A stretch of DNA of 64,000 nt from Mangifera indica (taxonomy: Eukaryota; Streptophyta; Magnoliopsida; Sapindales; Anacardiaceae). Position 1 is the stretch's first letter. Each line of letters begins with the position of its first letter. The notes under the pieces were generated by a model. That model saw nothing but the letters and a program-made list of their open reading frames with translations, was not told the origin of the DNA and did no database searches. Made by a program: the position numbers and the translations under genes. The stretch covers positions 9,920,001-9,984,000 of the forward strand of contig NC_058153.1 of NCBI RefSeq assembly GCF_011075055.1. Reading direction: 5' to 3'. Of the stretch, positions 1 to 12,886 are shown piece after piece.

Positions 1-1965
1 CAAACACCATTGCAAACAGTATCAAAATCATTTGTCATTCTATGTGAAGATATGGAGCTAGAATGTATTCCTATAATGTTTATTATTCAAATTACATTAT
101 TATAAATAAATCTATAACTTTATAACAATTAATATTATGTAAAATGAAAATATTACTATCTAAAACTTGAGGTAGATGATCCCATCTGTGATGAGGGGAT
201 GAGGCATGGGTTCTCTATTGACAAAATTTTTACATACTCACCATATAACTCATCAAATATGTGGTGGAAGTTATCTAGCTCAAGCTCTGCATTATATTCC
301 TAATATAAAATAGGAAAAGCAAACTTTATAAACTCAAATTTATACTTGTGATCATAAGAAATTAGCTTGTCACCATATATGTTGGATCAACATTAATAAA
401 CATTGTACTAATAAGCAAGATTATTAGCTCAATCCAGAACAATTGCAATCACCATAAGTAGATTAACCTTCCCCAATACTTGTCAAAAGCATCATCAATC
501 TAACCATTAAGACTACAATTAAATCAAATTCTCTATCTTTTAATAGTTTTTTTATTCTTAAAACCTCCATGAAGTACAAGTTGGTTGTTAGGTAGTCAAT
601 TTTGGATACAATCTTGCTTACATTGTTAAATTTCTTCAAAAAATCACAAACTACAACCAATTTGTTCCATTCATCCTCATTTGGCAAATATTGTTAGTTA
701 TTTCCATCCTTAGCTCCATATCGTGGCCAGACTTCTCGAAAAATCAATGCCACATCAAGCATATTATACGTACTATTCCACCTGGTTGGGTAGTCCAACA
801 CCAATTTCTTTTCTTTAATCTCATAAATTTTCACAATGCTTGCAACGTCTCGCTACCTAACCTCACAACACGCACATATTTCAAATTGTTCCTTATTTTA
901 TTAATAACATCTTGAATATCGGTACTACCATCTTGAATAAGTAGATTAATGATATGAGTTGTGCACCTAATATGGAATAACATTCCCCCATAAACTATTG
1001 ATTTTTCCATCTTCAAATCTTTCTTCAATGATTTTAAGCACTTATCTTTCATAGATGCATTGTTCACTAAGATACTGAACACCTGTTAACATAGAATTAA
1101 CACATTTATCAATCAAGATGTACTAGTAAACAAAATAACACATGTTATCAATCAAGATTTTAAGCACTTCATCCTGTGTTGAATGCCCCAATCTCAAAGG
1201 CAATTGTACAAAGCCTATGCAACAGTTTGCCTATTTCTTAGGGGAGGCATATGGACAAAGCTAACAATGCATTTATTTAATGTCCATTCTTGATCCATCT
1301 AATGCGCTATGATTACCATATATTTGATCTTATGCACATCTGACTTTCTTAAATCTATTGTCACACTTAGCTTTCTTAACTCTTTAAAAAGTTTCTTCAG
1401 TTCTTTAGCTTTAACTTGTACAACTTGATCACCATCATATTTTACTGTTTTCTACCAATTCTTTTCTATAGTTGTAGAATACTACAAAAATAGTTGAATC
1501 CAATATGTTTAACAAAAGAGAATGACAATTCATCAATCAAAATCATGTGAGCTAATGCCTCCCAAATCTACATATTGAATCACAAAAAAAGTATTTTAAC
1601 AAAAATTAGTATAAAATTGATGGTAACCAAATAAGTTAATTATTAAGTTGTACTATTTCATGATTATATTATGTGTTTGGTCTCACGATCAGTGGAGTGA
1701 GGGGGCCTAGGCAATTTCCTTCTGATGGCTAAAACCTTAACAACGTTTGTCCCTTCTCAGCATTTTGTTTCCTTATTTCCTTCTTTCTTATGACACATTG
1801 TTTTATATGGCAACACTGGTGTGTTGTTAAATGTGTCTTTGTACCTTTAACTTTTTGTAACAGAACTTACATATAACAAATTGTGTATCCTTTATCGTTA
1901 TAATCATGTCTTTAGGAAAGCACTCCCAATTAACAAATGTCTTTCTTTTCTTACTGGGTGGAATA
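1..1965 (-). pseudogene. hAT transposase remnant, BED zinc-finger type
   Basis: Decayed hAT-superfamily transposase read right to left, running off the left edge. The N-terminal end shows a BED-finger-like stretch at about 1868-1955 (KTFVNWECF, then CKFC, then QRHI). The central conserved block is at 927-977 (FHIRCTTHIINLLIQDG, compare the plant hAT consensus H-x-R-C-x-A-H-x-x-N-L-x-x-Q-D-G). Further on come FLKKFNNVSKIV and YLTTNLYFMEVLRI at 560-640, then YDHKYKFEF at about 330-360 and ELELDNFHHIFDELYG at about 241-295. These blocks are in the family order but in different frames with stops between them, so no working protein is possible. The C-terminal dimerisation domain would lie left of base 1. 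I found no terminal inverted repeat on the right. It cannot encode an active transposase; the family call is secure, the limits are not. Confidence 0.8.
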
Positions 1966-3490
1966 ATTGTTCGAATAAATGAGTTAAATTTCCCTTCAAA
2001 CATAAGATATTCTTACTTATCAACATCTTCATCTTCAATATCATTAGACCTTTCATAATCTTCTATAAATGTAGTCTCTATTTCTATATCGTCGATTGAG
2101 TCATGCAATCGAGGTTTTTAAATTGCTATTCCCTTCCTTTTTACTGAAATTTTCCAATGAGAACCTTTTTTTCTAGTTGTAGTTAAGACATGAGAGGAAT
2201 CTCGACTAATTTTTCTTTAGTGCATTTGATTTACATAATAAACAAATAAAATATGTTAGTAGACCAACTAAACATTGTTGTATCCACCTATCATGAAATT
2301 ACATTTGAAAAACATTTAATCAACATTTAAACATTGCTCTTATATTCATCTATGATGATACTTTAACATTAATTCTTTCTAATAAATCATCCAACAATTT
2401 CAAACATTTAATCAATTAGTGTTGTAATTTCACAGCCAATATATATACTTAAAAATTGTAATAAAGGCTTATCATATACACTCATTTGTAGCATTGCTTT
2501 GATATGAATCATGCATTATATTTTTTCATCAATCCTCATCCAGTGCATTACTTATTAATCAAGGAATTAGAAATAAATACATCATAAAAAAGGAGCAATA
2601 GAAACCACACTAAACTCAAGCTTAAACATCAAACATCTTGGCTCCTCAATCTTAATATAATGTAGCTTATGCTTAGAACACCAAAATTCAATCTTAGCAA
2701 CAAAAAACCCTCTTTTATAACATTCAAAAGATGTAACTTATTAACCAATAACCATTTCCAAATTAAAATATTCACAAATAGGCAATATCACAATTGATAA
2801 TAAAAATATAAATCAACTTCAATAGAAAGAAATTTGATAACAAAAATTTCAAAAGAATAAACAATTAAATTAAAACTAGATAACATATCCAAGAGCTAAA
2901 ATTTACATTAAAATAGGAACACATAGTTTTATTGATACAACAAAAATTACATTAAATAATTAATTGGACTTCTATATATTAAAATGCTAAGTTTGAATGA
3001 GTAGCCAAAAGGGAAAAGGTGGAAGGATCAAAATTAATTTATAATTTGAACTCTATTTTATTCTTCTCAATCCTAATTTCAATAGCTTTCAAGGCAATAC
3101 TGGATACAACATCATATCGGTTGCCCTCTTTATTAATCATACATCATTTTTATTATAAGTCAATATCTTTTTGAAAAATTGAGGGGAAAGAACACATGAG
3201 CCTTGGATTAGTTAGCTTTGATTGCAAGTAGTTATTCAATAAAATTCCTTTATGACAAAATTTACAAAGTGACAATACATGAGCAACAAAATCAAATATG
3301 ATCCAAAAATACAGGAACAACAGAACCAAATAATAATATGCAGAAGCAACAACAAAACCAAATACATGGAAGTAGCAAAACCCAATATATAAAAGAATAT
3401 AATGTACATAAGCCATACAAGATGCAAAACAATATATAAGCCATAAAAGATGCAGAATTGACGAATGCTTACTTTGTTGATGTCATCGAA
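1966..3490. other. AT-rich stretch, no gene recognised
   Basis: Strongly AT-rich with short frames only. The two frames at 3153-3427 are hydrophobic by composition and match no family I know. The right edge is where the truncated copia integrase at 3494 stops. Part of this stretch may be the lost 3' end of that copia element or the missing left part of the gypsy element, but I could not recognise either. Confidence 0.5.
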
Positions 3491-3493
3491 TGG

Positions 3494-5178
3494 TTAACGT
3501 TGTCTAGAGAACCAATAGATTAAATGTAGAGAAACATCAAAAGTGAGATGAAGCCATGAACAAGCGAAAATGCAACAGAAAACAGTTAAGTCACGACGGC
3601 TAAACGGAGGCACATCAGTGTGTATCAACTTTAATATATTTTTGGCTCGCTCCCCTTTATTCTTAAACGGAAGCTTGATCATTTTTCCTCGAAGACAAGA
3701 TTCACAAGTAGGATAGCGTTCTGAACCCAATGAACCTAAAAGTCCACTTTCTCCTAATTGTCGAATCCAATCCTCTCCAATATGACCAAATCTGTGATGC
3801 CATAGATCTATTGGATTTATATGTTCTCTAGTTCTTTTAAATGATTTGGAAGACATGTTGGTATGTAAATCAAGTTCTACCACATACAAACCATTTGTAT
3901 TGATAGCATTTCCTACTAATCTATTCCCAAAATAAATTAGGCATTCATTTTTAATAAATGTAAACTGATAACCATTTTTACACGAAACTGGAATAGAGAT
4001 AATATTCCTGGTGACATTAGCAAAATACAAAGTTTTACACAAAGTTATTACATGCCTAGTAGGTAACTATACGCTACATACACCTACAGCCTCTGCGGAA
4101 ACTCGTGTCCCATCAGCTAGTCTCAGTGTAATCTCATTACGTCTCAAGGCAGAACTATTCTGGAGATATTGTATACAAGCACAATCATGTGAAGTTGTAG
4201 CAGAATTTAATATCCAGGAATCAATGTTTGAATTAACATTTAACACTGATATGTATCTGCTTTGCTTTTTTCTCAGATCATCAAGATATAGAGGCCAATT
4301 CCTCTTCCAATGCCCTTCTTGATTGCAATAAAAACAATTCTTTTCTCTTGCTTTTTTTTTTTTCTGTGGAACAGATGGTCATGGAGGTTGAGAATGTGAT
4401 AGCCTGATGTCAAAACCCTTCATCCCAGAAGGCCTGGTAATGGTTTTCTTAAAACCTTTTCTTTGTACTTTTGATCCACCAAATCCCATCTGTGAACCTC
4501 TCCACCAAGGCTTTTGAGCTTGCCTCTTTTTGCCTCTCATGGCAAAGGTAGCTAGCAACTCAGCTGGTGGTTTCCCTTTCTTCTCATTATTGTAAAATTC
4601 TTGAATATCATTGAGAAGTTAGAGAGAGTACGCTCAATCCTATTGAGATTATAACTTGTAATAAACGACTTAAAAGTTAGAGGGAGTGAATGGAGAATCA
4701 AATTCACCCAAACATTAAACAGTAAATCTGTGCCCATAATTTGTAACTCCCCAGTCTTGTTAATCATTTTAATAACATGATCATATGGGGAAATACCCTC
4801 CTTAAGCCGCATGCTGAATAATGAAGTCATCAAATTATATTCCTTCACTCAAGCATTTTCACTATATAATTGTCTTAAAGTAGTGATAATTTCATACGCA
4901 CTCTTCACGTTCTCAAACCGAGTTTGAAGTTCAGAGTTCATTGATGCCAGCATATAATTGCGAACTCATAAGTTAGCATCTACCCATTTAGTATAAGCCT
5001 TTTGCTCTTCCTTAAGGGTATCAAGGTCCACTGTTGCTGGTACAAGTACCTTTAAGACATAAGCTGACCTTTCAAGATTGAGAACAATGATCAGATTTCT
5101 CAGCTGATCCTTAAAATTGGGACCAATAAGCACATGCGAGTCCATCAATTTCAGGAGTGTATTGTTTGCCATTAACAT
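3494..5178 (-). pseudogene. Ty1/copia gag-protease-pre-integrase fragment
   Basis: Minus-strand copia polyprotein fragment. Gag starts near 5178 (MANNTLLKLMDSHVLIGPNF, continuing to 4966) and goes on at 4848-4552 (SPYDHVIKMINKTGELQIMG). A CCHC knuckle lies near 4295-4335 (CFYCNQEGHWKRNW): the last zinc ligand is Trp instead of Cys. The protease motif near 4195-4240 reads WILNSATTSHDC, so the catalytic Asp of D-S/T-G is Asn. The pre-integrase domain is clear at 3494-4042 (LWHHRFGHIGEDW, CESCLRGKMIKLPF, LKLIHTDV). The frame then turns nonsensical and the integrase catalytic core, RT and RNase H are absent. Its 5' LTR is most likely the one at 20238-21854, now separated from gag by the inserted Sirevirus-like element. 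Family certain; inactive. Confidence 0.85.
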
Positions 5179-6540
5179 TTTGAGATTCTAAATCACAAGA
5201 GAGGATATTGCAAGAAATAACAAATTCATTAAAAATTACCAATAAACCTAATCTTATTAGCTCCCACTATTTTTATGCAAATCTTATACTTCCTTGGTTG
5301 AAGATTCAAAAAGTTCATTGGATCACTTTTTAGTGGGGAATCAAGTTCTTATCTAACTTGACAAACCACACATAATAGATCTAAGTCTGTCAAGCTCAAT
5401 AAGTAGGAATCGATTTCCTTTTACATTCTAAATGCAAGCTATGATTCATGTGAGCCTCTAGCTTTGAGCACCACACATAATAAGTCTAAGTACTTTAAAC
5501 TAGTCAAATTCAACCCATCATGCTTTCCAGATATAATACTCCATCCCTCTCGCATATAATAGAATCTAGGGAATGACAGAAATAGAACTCTAGACACCAA
5601 TTGACTAATTTTATGTCATATGACATAGTATCTATCACATAATAGAAATCTAGGATTTCTAGTCTTATGACGTAACCCTAATCAACCCACAATGGAAAGC
5701 TCAAATTTGATATTGAAAATTTGGAAAAGATTTTATTATTATTAATTAGGTTCATTTTATATCTTAGATAGTCTAGTATGTATCTTTGGATACATATTCG
5801 TCACCCAAGACAAGTTACTAAACCACATTCTTACAATTTATGCCACTGAAAACTTTTCTAATATCCTAAATGGTATTGTAAGAATATTTCATGCCTAAAA
5901 GTTTTAGTTCTTTAAAACACAAAAGTATGTGTTATATGTCACAAATAAATTACATGATAACATAAAACATAAAACTTAGGCATGCTATTGAACATATATC
6001 AACTATATTATTCAATAATCAAAAGAAATCATATTTTCATACAACTTAGCATATCACATATCTAAAATGTACATTAGATTGATCTTGCATATAAGACATC
6101 TAATATCTTATAACTTAATCCTATACTAGCAAACTTGAGTTTTTATTTATGTATCTAAGACAACAAACATATCCAATATGTTAAGTCCATTTCATTCTAG
6201 CATACATAATTTTAAGCATTTAGATGAATGATGTTTACCATGTCACAATGTCTCATATATAGCATACACATGTCACACATTAATACTATCACATATACCT
6301 ATAATAACATGACATTTTGGACATCATATTAATATTTGTAATTTGGTAAACTTAACAGATAATTTACCATACTTCATGCTTTTTATTCAAGTTTGCTAAA
6401 CACACAAACACATCCAATGTTTAGTGTCTACAAGATCAAACCATAACAAGTAAACAAAGTAATTTAACCAAAATTTTATATTGCATTTTTCTTGAAACCA
6501 ACCATGAAACCCTAACTCTTGATGTTTCCAAAACACATAC
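5179..6540 (-). other. Left half of the copia leader, split by an insertion
   Basis: No coding sequence. Lies upstream (on the minus strand) of the copia gag start at 5178 and ends exactly at the target-site duplication of the Sirevirus-like element. I read it as the 3' part of the untranslated leader whose 5' part is 19501-20237. This rests on the nest geometry, not on a recognised motif. Confidence 0.5.
6536..6540. repeat. Target-site duplication CATAC, left copy
   Basis: CATAC immediately precedes the LTR start TGTAGGATCG at 6541 and recurs at 19496-19500 directly after the other LTR end CAACA. Five bases is the normal copia duplication size. Confidence 0.9.
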
Positions 6541-7985
6541 TGTAGGATCGAATGGCCTAAGAGGGGGGGTGAATTAGACAATTTTAAAACAATCTTTACC
6601 AAATTTGAGAATTAAAGCAATTTATTCAAATCAATAAATGTTGCCTATTTTTAATCCAATTTATGAGAGTAACTAAAATATTTCAAATAATCAATACAAT
6701 CAAAATAACATAACATAAAGTATGAGTTTAAGGGAAGAGAAACTCAAACACGCGATGTATAGTGATTCAGCTCAACTCAGCGTACGTCCACTCCTCCAAG
6801 GTTTCTCCCTTGGAGTATTCCACTAATCCTTGGTTGACCTAAACCTCAACCAAGCTTTTTTTCACAACCAAAATAGTTTCCAAGGTGCTATTAACCTTTA
6901 CAAATATTGAAACTCAATTTCTCTCACAAGAAATTTTCTAATCTCTTCAAGAGTGAACCTTACTCTTTTATAGCACGAATTTTAGTACGAAATTGAAATA
7001 TGATCTCTCTCAAGAGTGTATATGAAAGTTAAAGCTTAGTACAACCCAATGCAAATGAAATTACAAAGTGTATGAGCAAGAGTTTTGATTAGAGAGAAGA
7101 ATTTGCAAGTAAATAGCTCAAAACTAATTTGCTCTCAAATATATGAAAGTTTTTTGGTGGCAAAAGTTTTTTTCGAATGAATTTGATTGGGTTTATATAG
7201 GGGAAAATAAGGAAAGTTACCGTTGTGCACAAATAATAGCTGTTTTAGTTTTCCAGAAAACGCACAATTCGATCGACCAGATGTAATTCGATCAACCGGA
7301 TGTGATGTGGCACTTCTGTGGAGCTTACGTGGCACTAGCCGTTGGAAAATTCAAACCAAAATTTGGTCGATCGAATTTAATTCGGTTGACCAAATTTCTG
7401 GAAGCCAAAATACATGGCTTCTGGATAATTCAGAAGCTGATTCAATCGGTCAAATTCGGTCGACCAAATTTTATTACATTTTACCCCTTAAATTTTCAAA
7501 AATTGCAATTTGACCCCTAAAAATTTGAAAAGTGACAATTTAACCCATTTTTGAAAATTCTTTCAAAACCAACTTTAAGATATGAAAATATAGTTCACAA
7601 AACTTCATCATTTTAAAAGAATTAATAAACTTTGGTGAAAAAATTGGCTTAACCTAATAAGTTTGAAAAATGACATTTTAACTCAAAATGTGAAAGATAT
7701 GAAAATGAGTTTTCAAGTAAGCTATCCCATGCAAATAAATATTCTAATCAAAATGAATGCTCCAAATTACAAACATGTCTACCTAAACTTGAGTTTTACT
7801 TTAAATCTTCAAAAATTCTTCACTTGAGCCTTGTCTTTCATTTCCATCTTGAAACTTCTTCAAGTGCATTTGATAAATTCTTGCAATCTAAGCTCACACT
7901 CAAGTAAAATCATTAGTTAATATGCTTAGGGACATATTAGTTTGTTATCATCAAAATAAGAGCATAATGACTTCTTGAGTCAACA
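6541..7985 (-). repeat. 3' LTR of the Sirevirus-like element
   Basis: 1445 bases, starting TGTAGGATCGAATGGCCTAA and ending GAGTCAACA; near-identical to 18102-19495. It holds a 50-base segment at 7361-7410 absent from the other copy, bounded by CCAAAA direct repeats. Contains several copies of a TCGGTCGACCAAATT-like motif in both orientations (7275-7470). Confidence 0.92.
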
Positions 7986-7986
7986 A

Positions 7987-7999
7987 TCTCCCCCTTTTT
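7987..7999 (-). promoter_or_regulatory. Polypurine tract of the Sirevirus-like element
   Basis: On the minus strand AAAAAGGGGGAGA lies one base inside the 3' LTR, the expected place and composition of the plus-strand DNA primer of a copia element. Confidence 0.85.
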
Positions 8000-8605
8000 G
8001 ATGATGACAAACACATATGCACTTCAAGAAATTTTATAAAATATATTAATGAATGTATTTCCTTGAAGTTAAGAAACACTTGATTTTAAAAAAAAAATTT
8101 GCAAGAGTTCGCGTTAAAAAATCAAGTTTCCTCCCCCTGAATATATGCAAATAATAATATGTCCAACATTAATCTCATCAATCAAATATATTCTCATCAA
8201 AATATCAATAATATCCATAACATATATCCTCATCAAAATATCCACAATATTCACAATATCAAAGCATCAATTGTCAATCAAACTTTTTCTCCCCCTTTGT
8301 CATTATAAAAAACAATAAAGCAATGTATAAAATGATATAATCAAGGAGACAAAAATAATGTAAAAGCAAATGACCACCAAAATGGCCCAAAAATAATCAT
8401 CAAGACAATATCTAAATATATCAATGATCATCCACATCAATGCATGAAGACAATGGCTAAATGGAGATAATAAACAGAATAAGAGTATATATAAGGAAAG
8501 TCCATACATGACAAAAATATAATGAAAGATAGAGATAATCAGCAAAATAAGAGTATATGAGAAAAGTCCATACATAACAAAAATGTAATGAAAAATATAG
8601 GTAAA
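8000..8605. other. Spacer between third ORF and polypurine tract
   Basis: No gene. AT-rich, with repeated ATATCCATAACATATATCC / CTCATCAAAATATC motifs at about 8180-8270 and a near-duplicate GTATATAWGRAAAGTCCATACAT at 8483-8510 and 8550-8576, suggesting small local duplications. Confidence 0.5.
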
Positions 8606-9864
8606 CTAAGAAGGCGGAGGAAAACGACGAAGAAGCTCATCGATGCCACCCTGGATCTCAGTAATGCTGGCATGAACATCAGCAAAATCAGAGCGAACCT
8701 CAGCATGAAGAGCAGCAAGCTCAGCAGATAAAAGAGAGATAGGATCAACAGCTAAGGAAGAGGTCGACTCAGCAGATGAACTCGCTCTAGTAGCCATTCG
8801 AGATCTCTTGCCAGAAGGACGTGCCTGTAACTCGAATGAATCACGGTCCTCATCTGCAACAACATCATCGTCATCCGTATCAGGGGTATCAGCTAGAACA
8901 TCAGGTGCCTGGGGTTCAGCATCCATATCAATGCCTAAATTGATGATAGCCTTTCCTCTACCAAGTACTAGCTCAGAAATATGACTCCAGACATCATTGT
9001 GCTGACGGAAGCCCATATGGATTAGCGGCTAGCTCGATATCTGGCTCCTCAAGGAAGGAAACTTCCACCTCCGAAAGAATCAACATGATGATGGGGTATA
9101 GGGTAGAAGATGGGTGCGGTGAGAGAGTGTAGAGACCATCAAATCAAAGATGACATGACAAAGGTCGATAGGAGACCCCTAGAAGAGATGTGAGAGGAGA
9201 TAAAAGTCAACCGTACCGACTTCATTGAAATGTCTAAATTTTGGCGCAAAAGTATAACCGATAATGTTATGAAATAGAAGGGCTGATGGAGTGAGATGCC
9301 TATGGGGTGGATGAGAGACTACATCAAGGTCGGGATTACTTGTCATAGCTCGAAGGGCATCAAAATATAATGGGTTAGTAAAATGCCACCCACGAGAGGG
9401 AAGAAGAGGGCCACGAACAACAGGAAGACCTAAGGTGACACGAAGGCTAGCGGGAGACAAATGAATATCATGGCCTTAGACGAAAGAGGTGGCTTCGTTA
9501 TGAAGCCGATCAAACACCATGTTCACATAAAATTCACGAACAAGGGTAGGATAGACAAAACCATCTAAGTGACAAAACGAGTCCATCTAAATCTATCAAA
9601 AAGAGGCCTAAGATGGAACTGTGCTAGTAAGTTAAAATCGACTCGTCGAGTTTTACACAAACCACAACGACTATAACGTTCAACAAAAGTCATGACAACT
9701 TGGGCAAAACGAAAACGAGTCTCATCAAAGGGAGCCTTGGAAGGCTTGACTTGATCGATAGGTGCTAAAGAGCTAGTTCTAACATTTCTAGATGGCCTAG
9801 GGGAATGCCTAACACTACTACGACGAGTGGTAACCATGATTGCAAAATACGAGGATATACACAA
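8606..9864 (-). pseudogene. Third ORF of the Sirevirus-like element (plant transposon protein, env position)
   Basis: Sits between pol and the 3' LTR, where Sireviruses may carry an env-like ORF. Three linked frames: 9864-9565 (basic start, MVTTRRSSVRHSPRPSRNVR, then FDETRFRFAQVVMTFVERYS), 9460-9179 (TSNPDLDVVSHPPHRHLTPS, LLFHNIIGYTFAPK, GTVDFYLLSHL) and 9016-8606 (acidic DTDDDDVVADEDRDS, then a heptad-like C-terminal helix LSAELAALHAEVRSDFADVH). The layout resembles the widespread putative plant transposon protein family: basic N terminus, central folded domain, acidic linker, coiled coil. I see no signal peptide or convincing membrane anchor, so a true envelope role is not supported. One frameshift between 9565 and 9460 and loss of frame near 9017-9178. 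Function unknown. Confidence 0.65.
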
Positions 9865-10863
9865 TAACTACAAAATCTAACTACTTATGCTAACAGATTA
9901 CAAATTGAAAATTTTTAACAGATAAAACAGAGAGCAAGAAAGGAAATACCACACAAAACACGATAAAATGTGACAAAAAGGAATGCTACGCTAAATGTAC
10001 GTATAAGGGCAGAATCATAATTTCACACAAACAAACCCAAATTGGAAAACTAACTACACACCACAGTTGGAGAGGATGACAGTGGTATATTCGAAAGTAA
10101 AAACGGTCGATCGGAAGGGGTATTTTTGGAAACAAATCCAAAAATGGGTATGGAATTTGGGGGTTTTTGATGGAAAGCTAATATGGATAAATTAATGCTT
10201 GGAACTTGGAAGAAAGATGCTGGGAGTGATGATTTGGTGATCAATTTGATGAAAACTCAACAAAATTGGGGATTTTGGATGAAATTTAAAAAACCTAGGG
10301 TTGAGGGTTTAATGAGATTTTGAGGGATTTTGGGTAAAATGTGGTGCTTTGGAAGGTTATTTTGGCTTAGAACAAGTAGAAATAATGTGGGGAATTGATT
10401 TGATGCAAAACTTTTGAGTTTAAAGTGGATTAAGCAAGAGTGGAGCAAAATCGGTTGAGGGAACGAAAGAGGGCTGAAATATTTTGTGAGAAAAAAATGA
10501 AGGAAAGTGTCTTTTTTATGTCAGAATTCGGCCAATTCGGTCAACCGGATTTTGCAATTCAGCAGCTGAATTTGCAAAATTCTGGTCAACTTTTTTTATG
10601 CATTTTGTGTTCTTTATTTGAACATATATGAGTCCAAATGATTCAACTATGCACTATTTATTCAATCATGCATGAAATGCAATGTAATTCGATGCAAAAA
10701 TATGATGAAAATTTAACTCAAGCATATTAAAACCAATGCAATAATAATTGTTACAAAAAGAAACATCAAATATGATTAAACATTAAAATGAAGCATAAAG
10801 CATATATTGACATTTTCAATTCAAGCAAAACACCATAACCACAATGATATGTAAGTGCAAATG
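9865..10863. other. Non-coding spacer between pol and third ORF
   Basis: About 1 kb with no recognised coding sequence; short frames here show no domain. Such long spacers are usual in this lineage and could hold the leader or splice acceptor of a subgenomic third-ORF transcript, but I see no specific signal. Confidence 0.45.
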
Positions 10864-12810
10864 CTAATATGGTGATTCTATAATCCCAAGTTCACCTCTA
10901 ATTTTGCAAAAATGTTCTTCCCCAAGAGGTTTTGTAAAAATATCCGCAAGTTGATTTTTGATGGATACAAAGTCAAGACAAATATCACCCTTTTGAATAT
11001 GATCTCGAATAAAATTATATCTAATTTCTATATGCTTGGTTCGAGAGTGTTGAATGAGATTTTTGGATGAGCTAATAGCACTTGTGTTATCACACAAGAT
11101 TGGAGTTTTAGATAGGCTAACTCCATAATCCCTAAGAGTTTGTTGCATCCACAAAACTTGAGCACAACAACTACCAGCAGTAATATATTCCGCTTCCGTG
11201 GTTGATAAAGCTACGGAGTTTTGTTTCCTTGAAAACCATGAAACTAATGCATGACCTAGAAAATGACAAGTACCACTAGTACTTTTTCTATCGACTTGGC
11301 TTTCAGCAAAGTCGACATCCGAATAGCTCACTAGGTCAAAAGACGTTTCTCTAGAATACCACAACCCTAAAAATCTAGTGCCATGTAAATATTTGAAGAT
11401 TCTTTTAAGGGCTTTTAAATGAGATTCCTTGAGACATGATTGGAATCGAGCACACAAGTACACACTAAACATAATATCGGGTCTACTAGCGGTTAAATAT
11501 AAAAGAGAGCCAATCATACCTCTATACATTTTAACGTTAACATTTGGCCCACTTTCATCTTTGGCAAGTTTGATAGTTGAACTCATTGGTGTGCTTGAAG
11601 CTTTTAGTCCTTCCATGCCAAACTTCTTTAATAAGTCCTTGATGTATGAAGATTGGTTGATGAAGATACCCTATTTGCTTTGCTTGATTTTAAGTTTGAT
11701 AAAATACTTGAGTTCTCTCATCATGCTCATTTCAAATTCTTTGCTCATGAGGTTAGAAAATTCTTCCCACAAAGAGACATTAGTAGATCCAAAGATGATA
11801 TCATCAACATAAATTTGAACCAAAAGTATATCATTTTCTTTTCTTTTAATAAACAATGTAGTATCTACTTTTCCAATGCAAAAGTCTTTTTCAAGCAAGA
11901 ATTTACTCAAACGTTCATACCATGCTCGAGGTGCTTGTTTTAAACCATAAAGAGCTTTCTGAAGTTTAAAAACATGGTTTGGGAAATCATGACTTTCAAA
12001 CCCGGGAGGTTGTTCAACATAAACTTCCTCCAAGATAAATTCATTTAAGAAAGCACTTTTGACATCCATTTGATATAAAATAAAATTTTTAGAATATGCA
12101 AATGCCAAAAGCATCCTAATGGATTCTAGTCTAGCTATCAGTGCAAAAGTTTCTTCAAAATTTATTCTATCCTCTTGGTTGTAGCCTTGAGCCACTAATC
12201 TAGCTTTATTTCTAACAACCACTCCGGACTCATCCATTTTGTTTCTAAAAACCCATTTTGTGCCAATAACGGATTGATGATCTGGATGAGGGACTAGTTC
12301 CCAAACATTATTTCTTTCAAATTGATTTAGTTCCTCTTGCATGGCTAAAATCCAAAATTCATCATTTAATGCATCATGAAATGTTTTTGGTTCAAATTGT
12401 GAAAGAAATGCTAAATTATTACAAAGATTAAAAGATGATCTAGTTTTAACACCTTGATTTTCCTCACCAATAATTAATTCTTTAGGATGAGCATTTGCAT
12501 ACCTCTAAGCCTTAGGAAGATCTTTATCTTTATCTTCTTCATGTTTTAGCTCTTGTTTTGCTTCATCTTTATCATCATTTGGTGAATCATGAATTTTTGT
12601 TTGATCTCCATTTTCAACTTGATCATCATCAATATCAACTTGCACACTAGTTGAAGGATTAGATTCATCAAAAATGACATGCATTGATTCCTCAACTACT
12701 AGTGTCCTTTTGTTAAACACTCTATATGCTTTGCTAGATGATGAATATCCAAGAAAAATACCAATGTCCGATTTTGAATCAAATTTTCCTAAGTTTTCTT
12801 TTGTGTTCAA
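10864..12810 (-). pseudogene. Copia integrase C-terminus, reverse transcriptase and RNase H (Sirevirus-like)
   Basis: One reading frame holds all of this, broken by only two stops. The integrase tail (SDIGIFLGYSSSSKAYRVFN, 12810-12505) is followed by a stop where related elements have Trp (PKA-stop-RYANAHPKE). RT runs 12342-11671: GTKWVFRNKMDESG, YQMDVKSAFLNEFILEEVYV, the KALYGLKQAPRAWYERL box and the catalytic YVDDIIFGS, all intact. A TAG near 11653 follows KIKQSK. RNase H runs from 11616 to 10864: SRPDIMFSVYLCARFQS, SYSDVDFAESQVDRKSTSG, SVALSTTEAEYITAG, RTKHIEIRYNFIRDH and the end ADIFTKPLGEEHF. In RNase H the DADWAG-type motif reads DVDFAE. This part is well preserved; RT and RNase H would be functional apart from the stops. 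Confidence 0.92.
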
Positions 12811-12886
12811 AATAAAGCATTTGCATCCAAAAACTTTAAAATAACCAATATTTGATTTTTTGTTTTTCCAAAGTTCATATGGAGTT

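Noticed and set aside
3153..3427. Two overlapping hydrophobic frames on the minus strand, possible membrane protein
   Set aside because: Tyr/Leu/Phe-rich only because of AT-rich composition; overlapping frames look equally good.
7135..7520. Frames duplicated at 7135-7520 and 18695-18944
   Set aside because: They lie in both LTRs of the Sirevirus-like element; the duplication is the LTR pair and the frames are not conserved between copies.
9179..9864. True retroviral-type envelope protein in the third ORF
   Set aside because: No signal peptide, furin-like site or membrane anchor visible; only the position is env-like.
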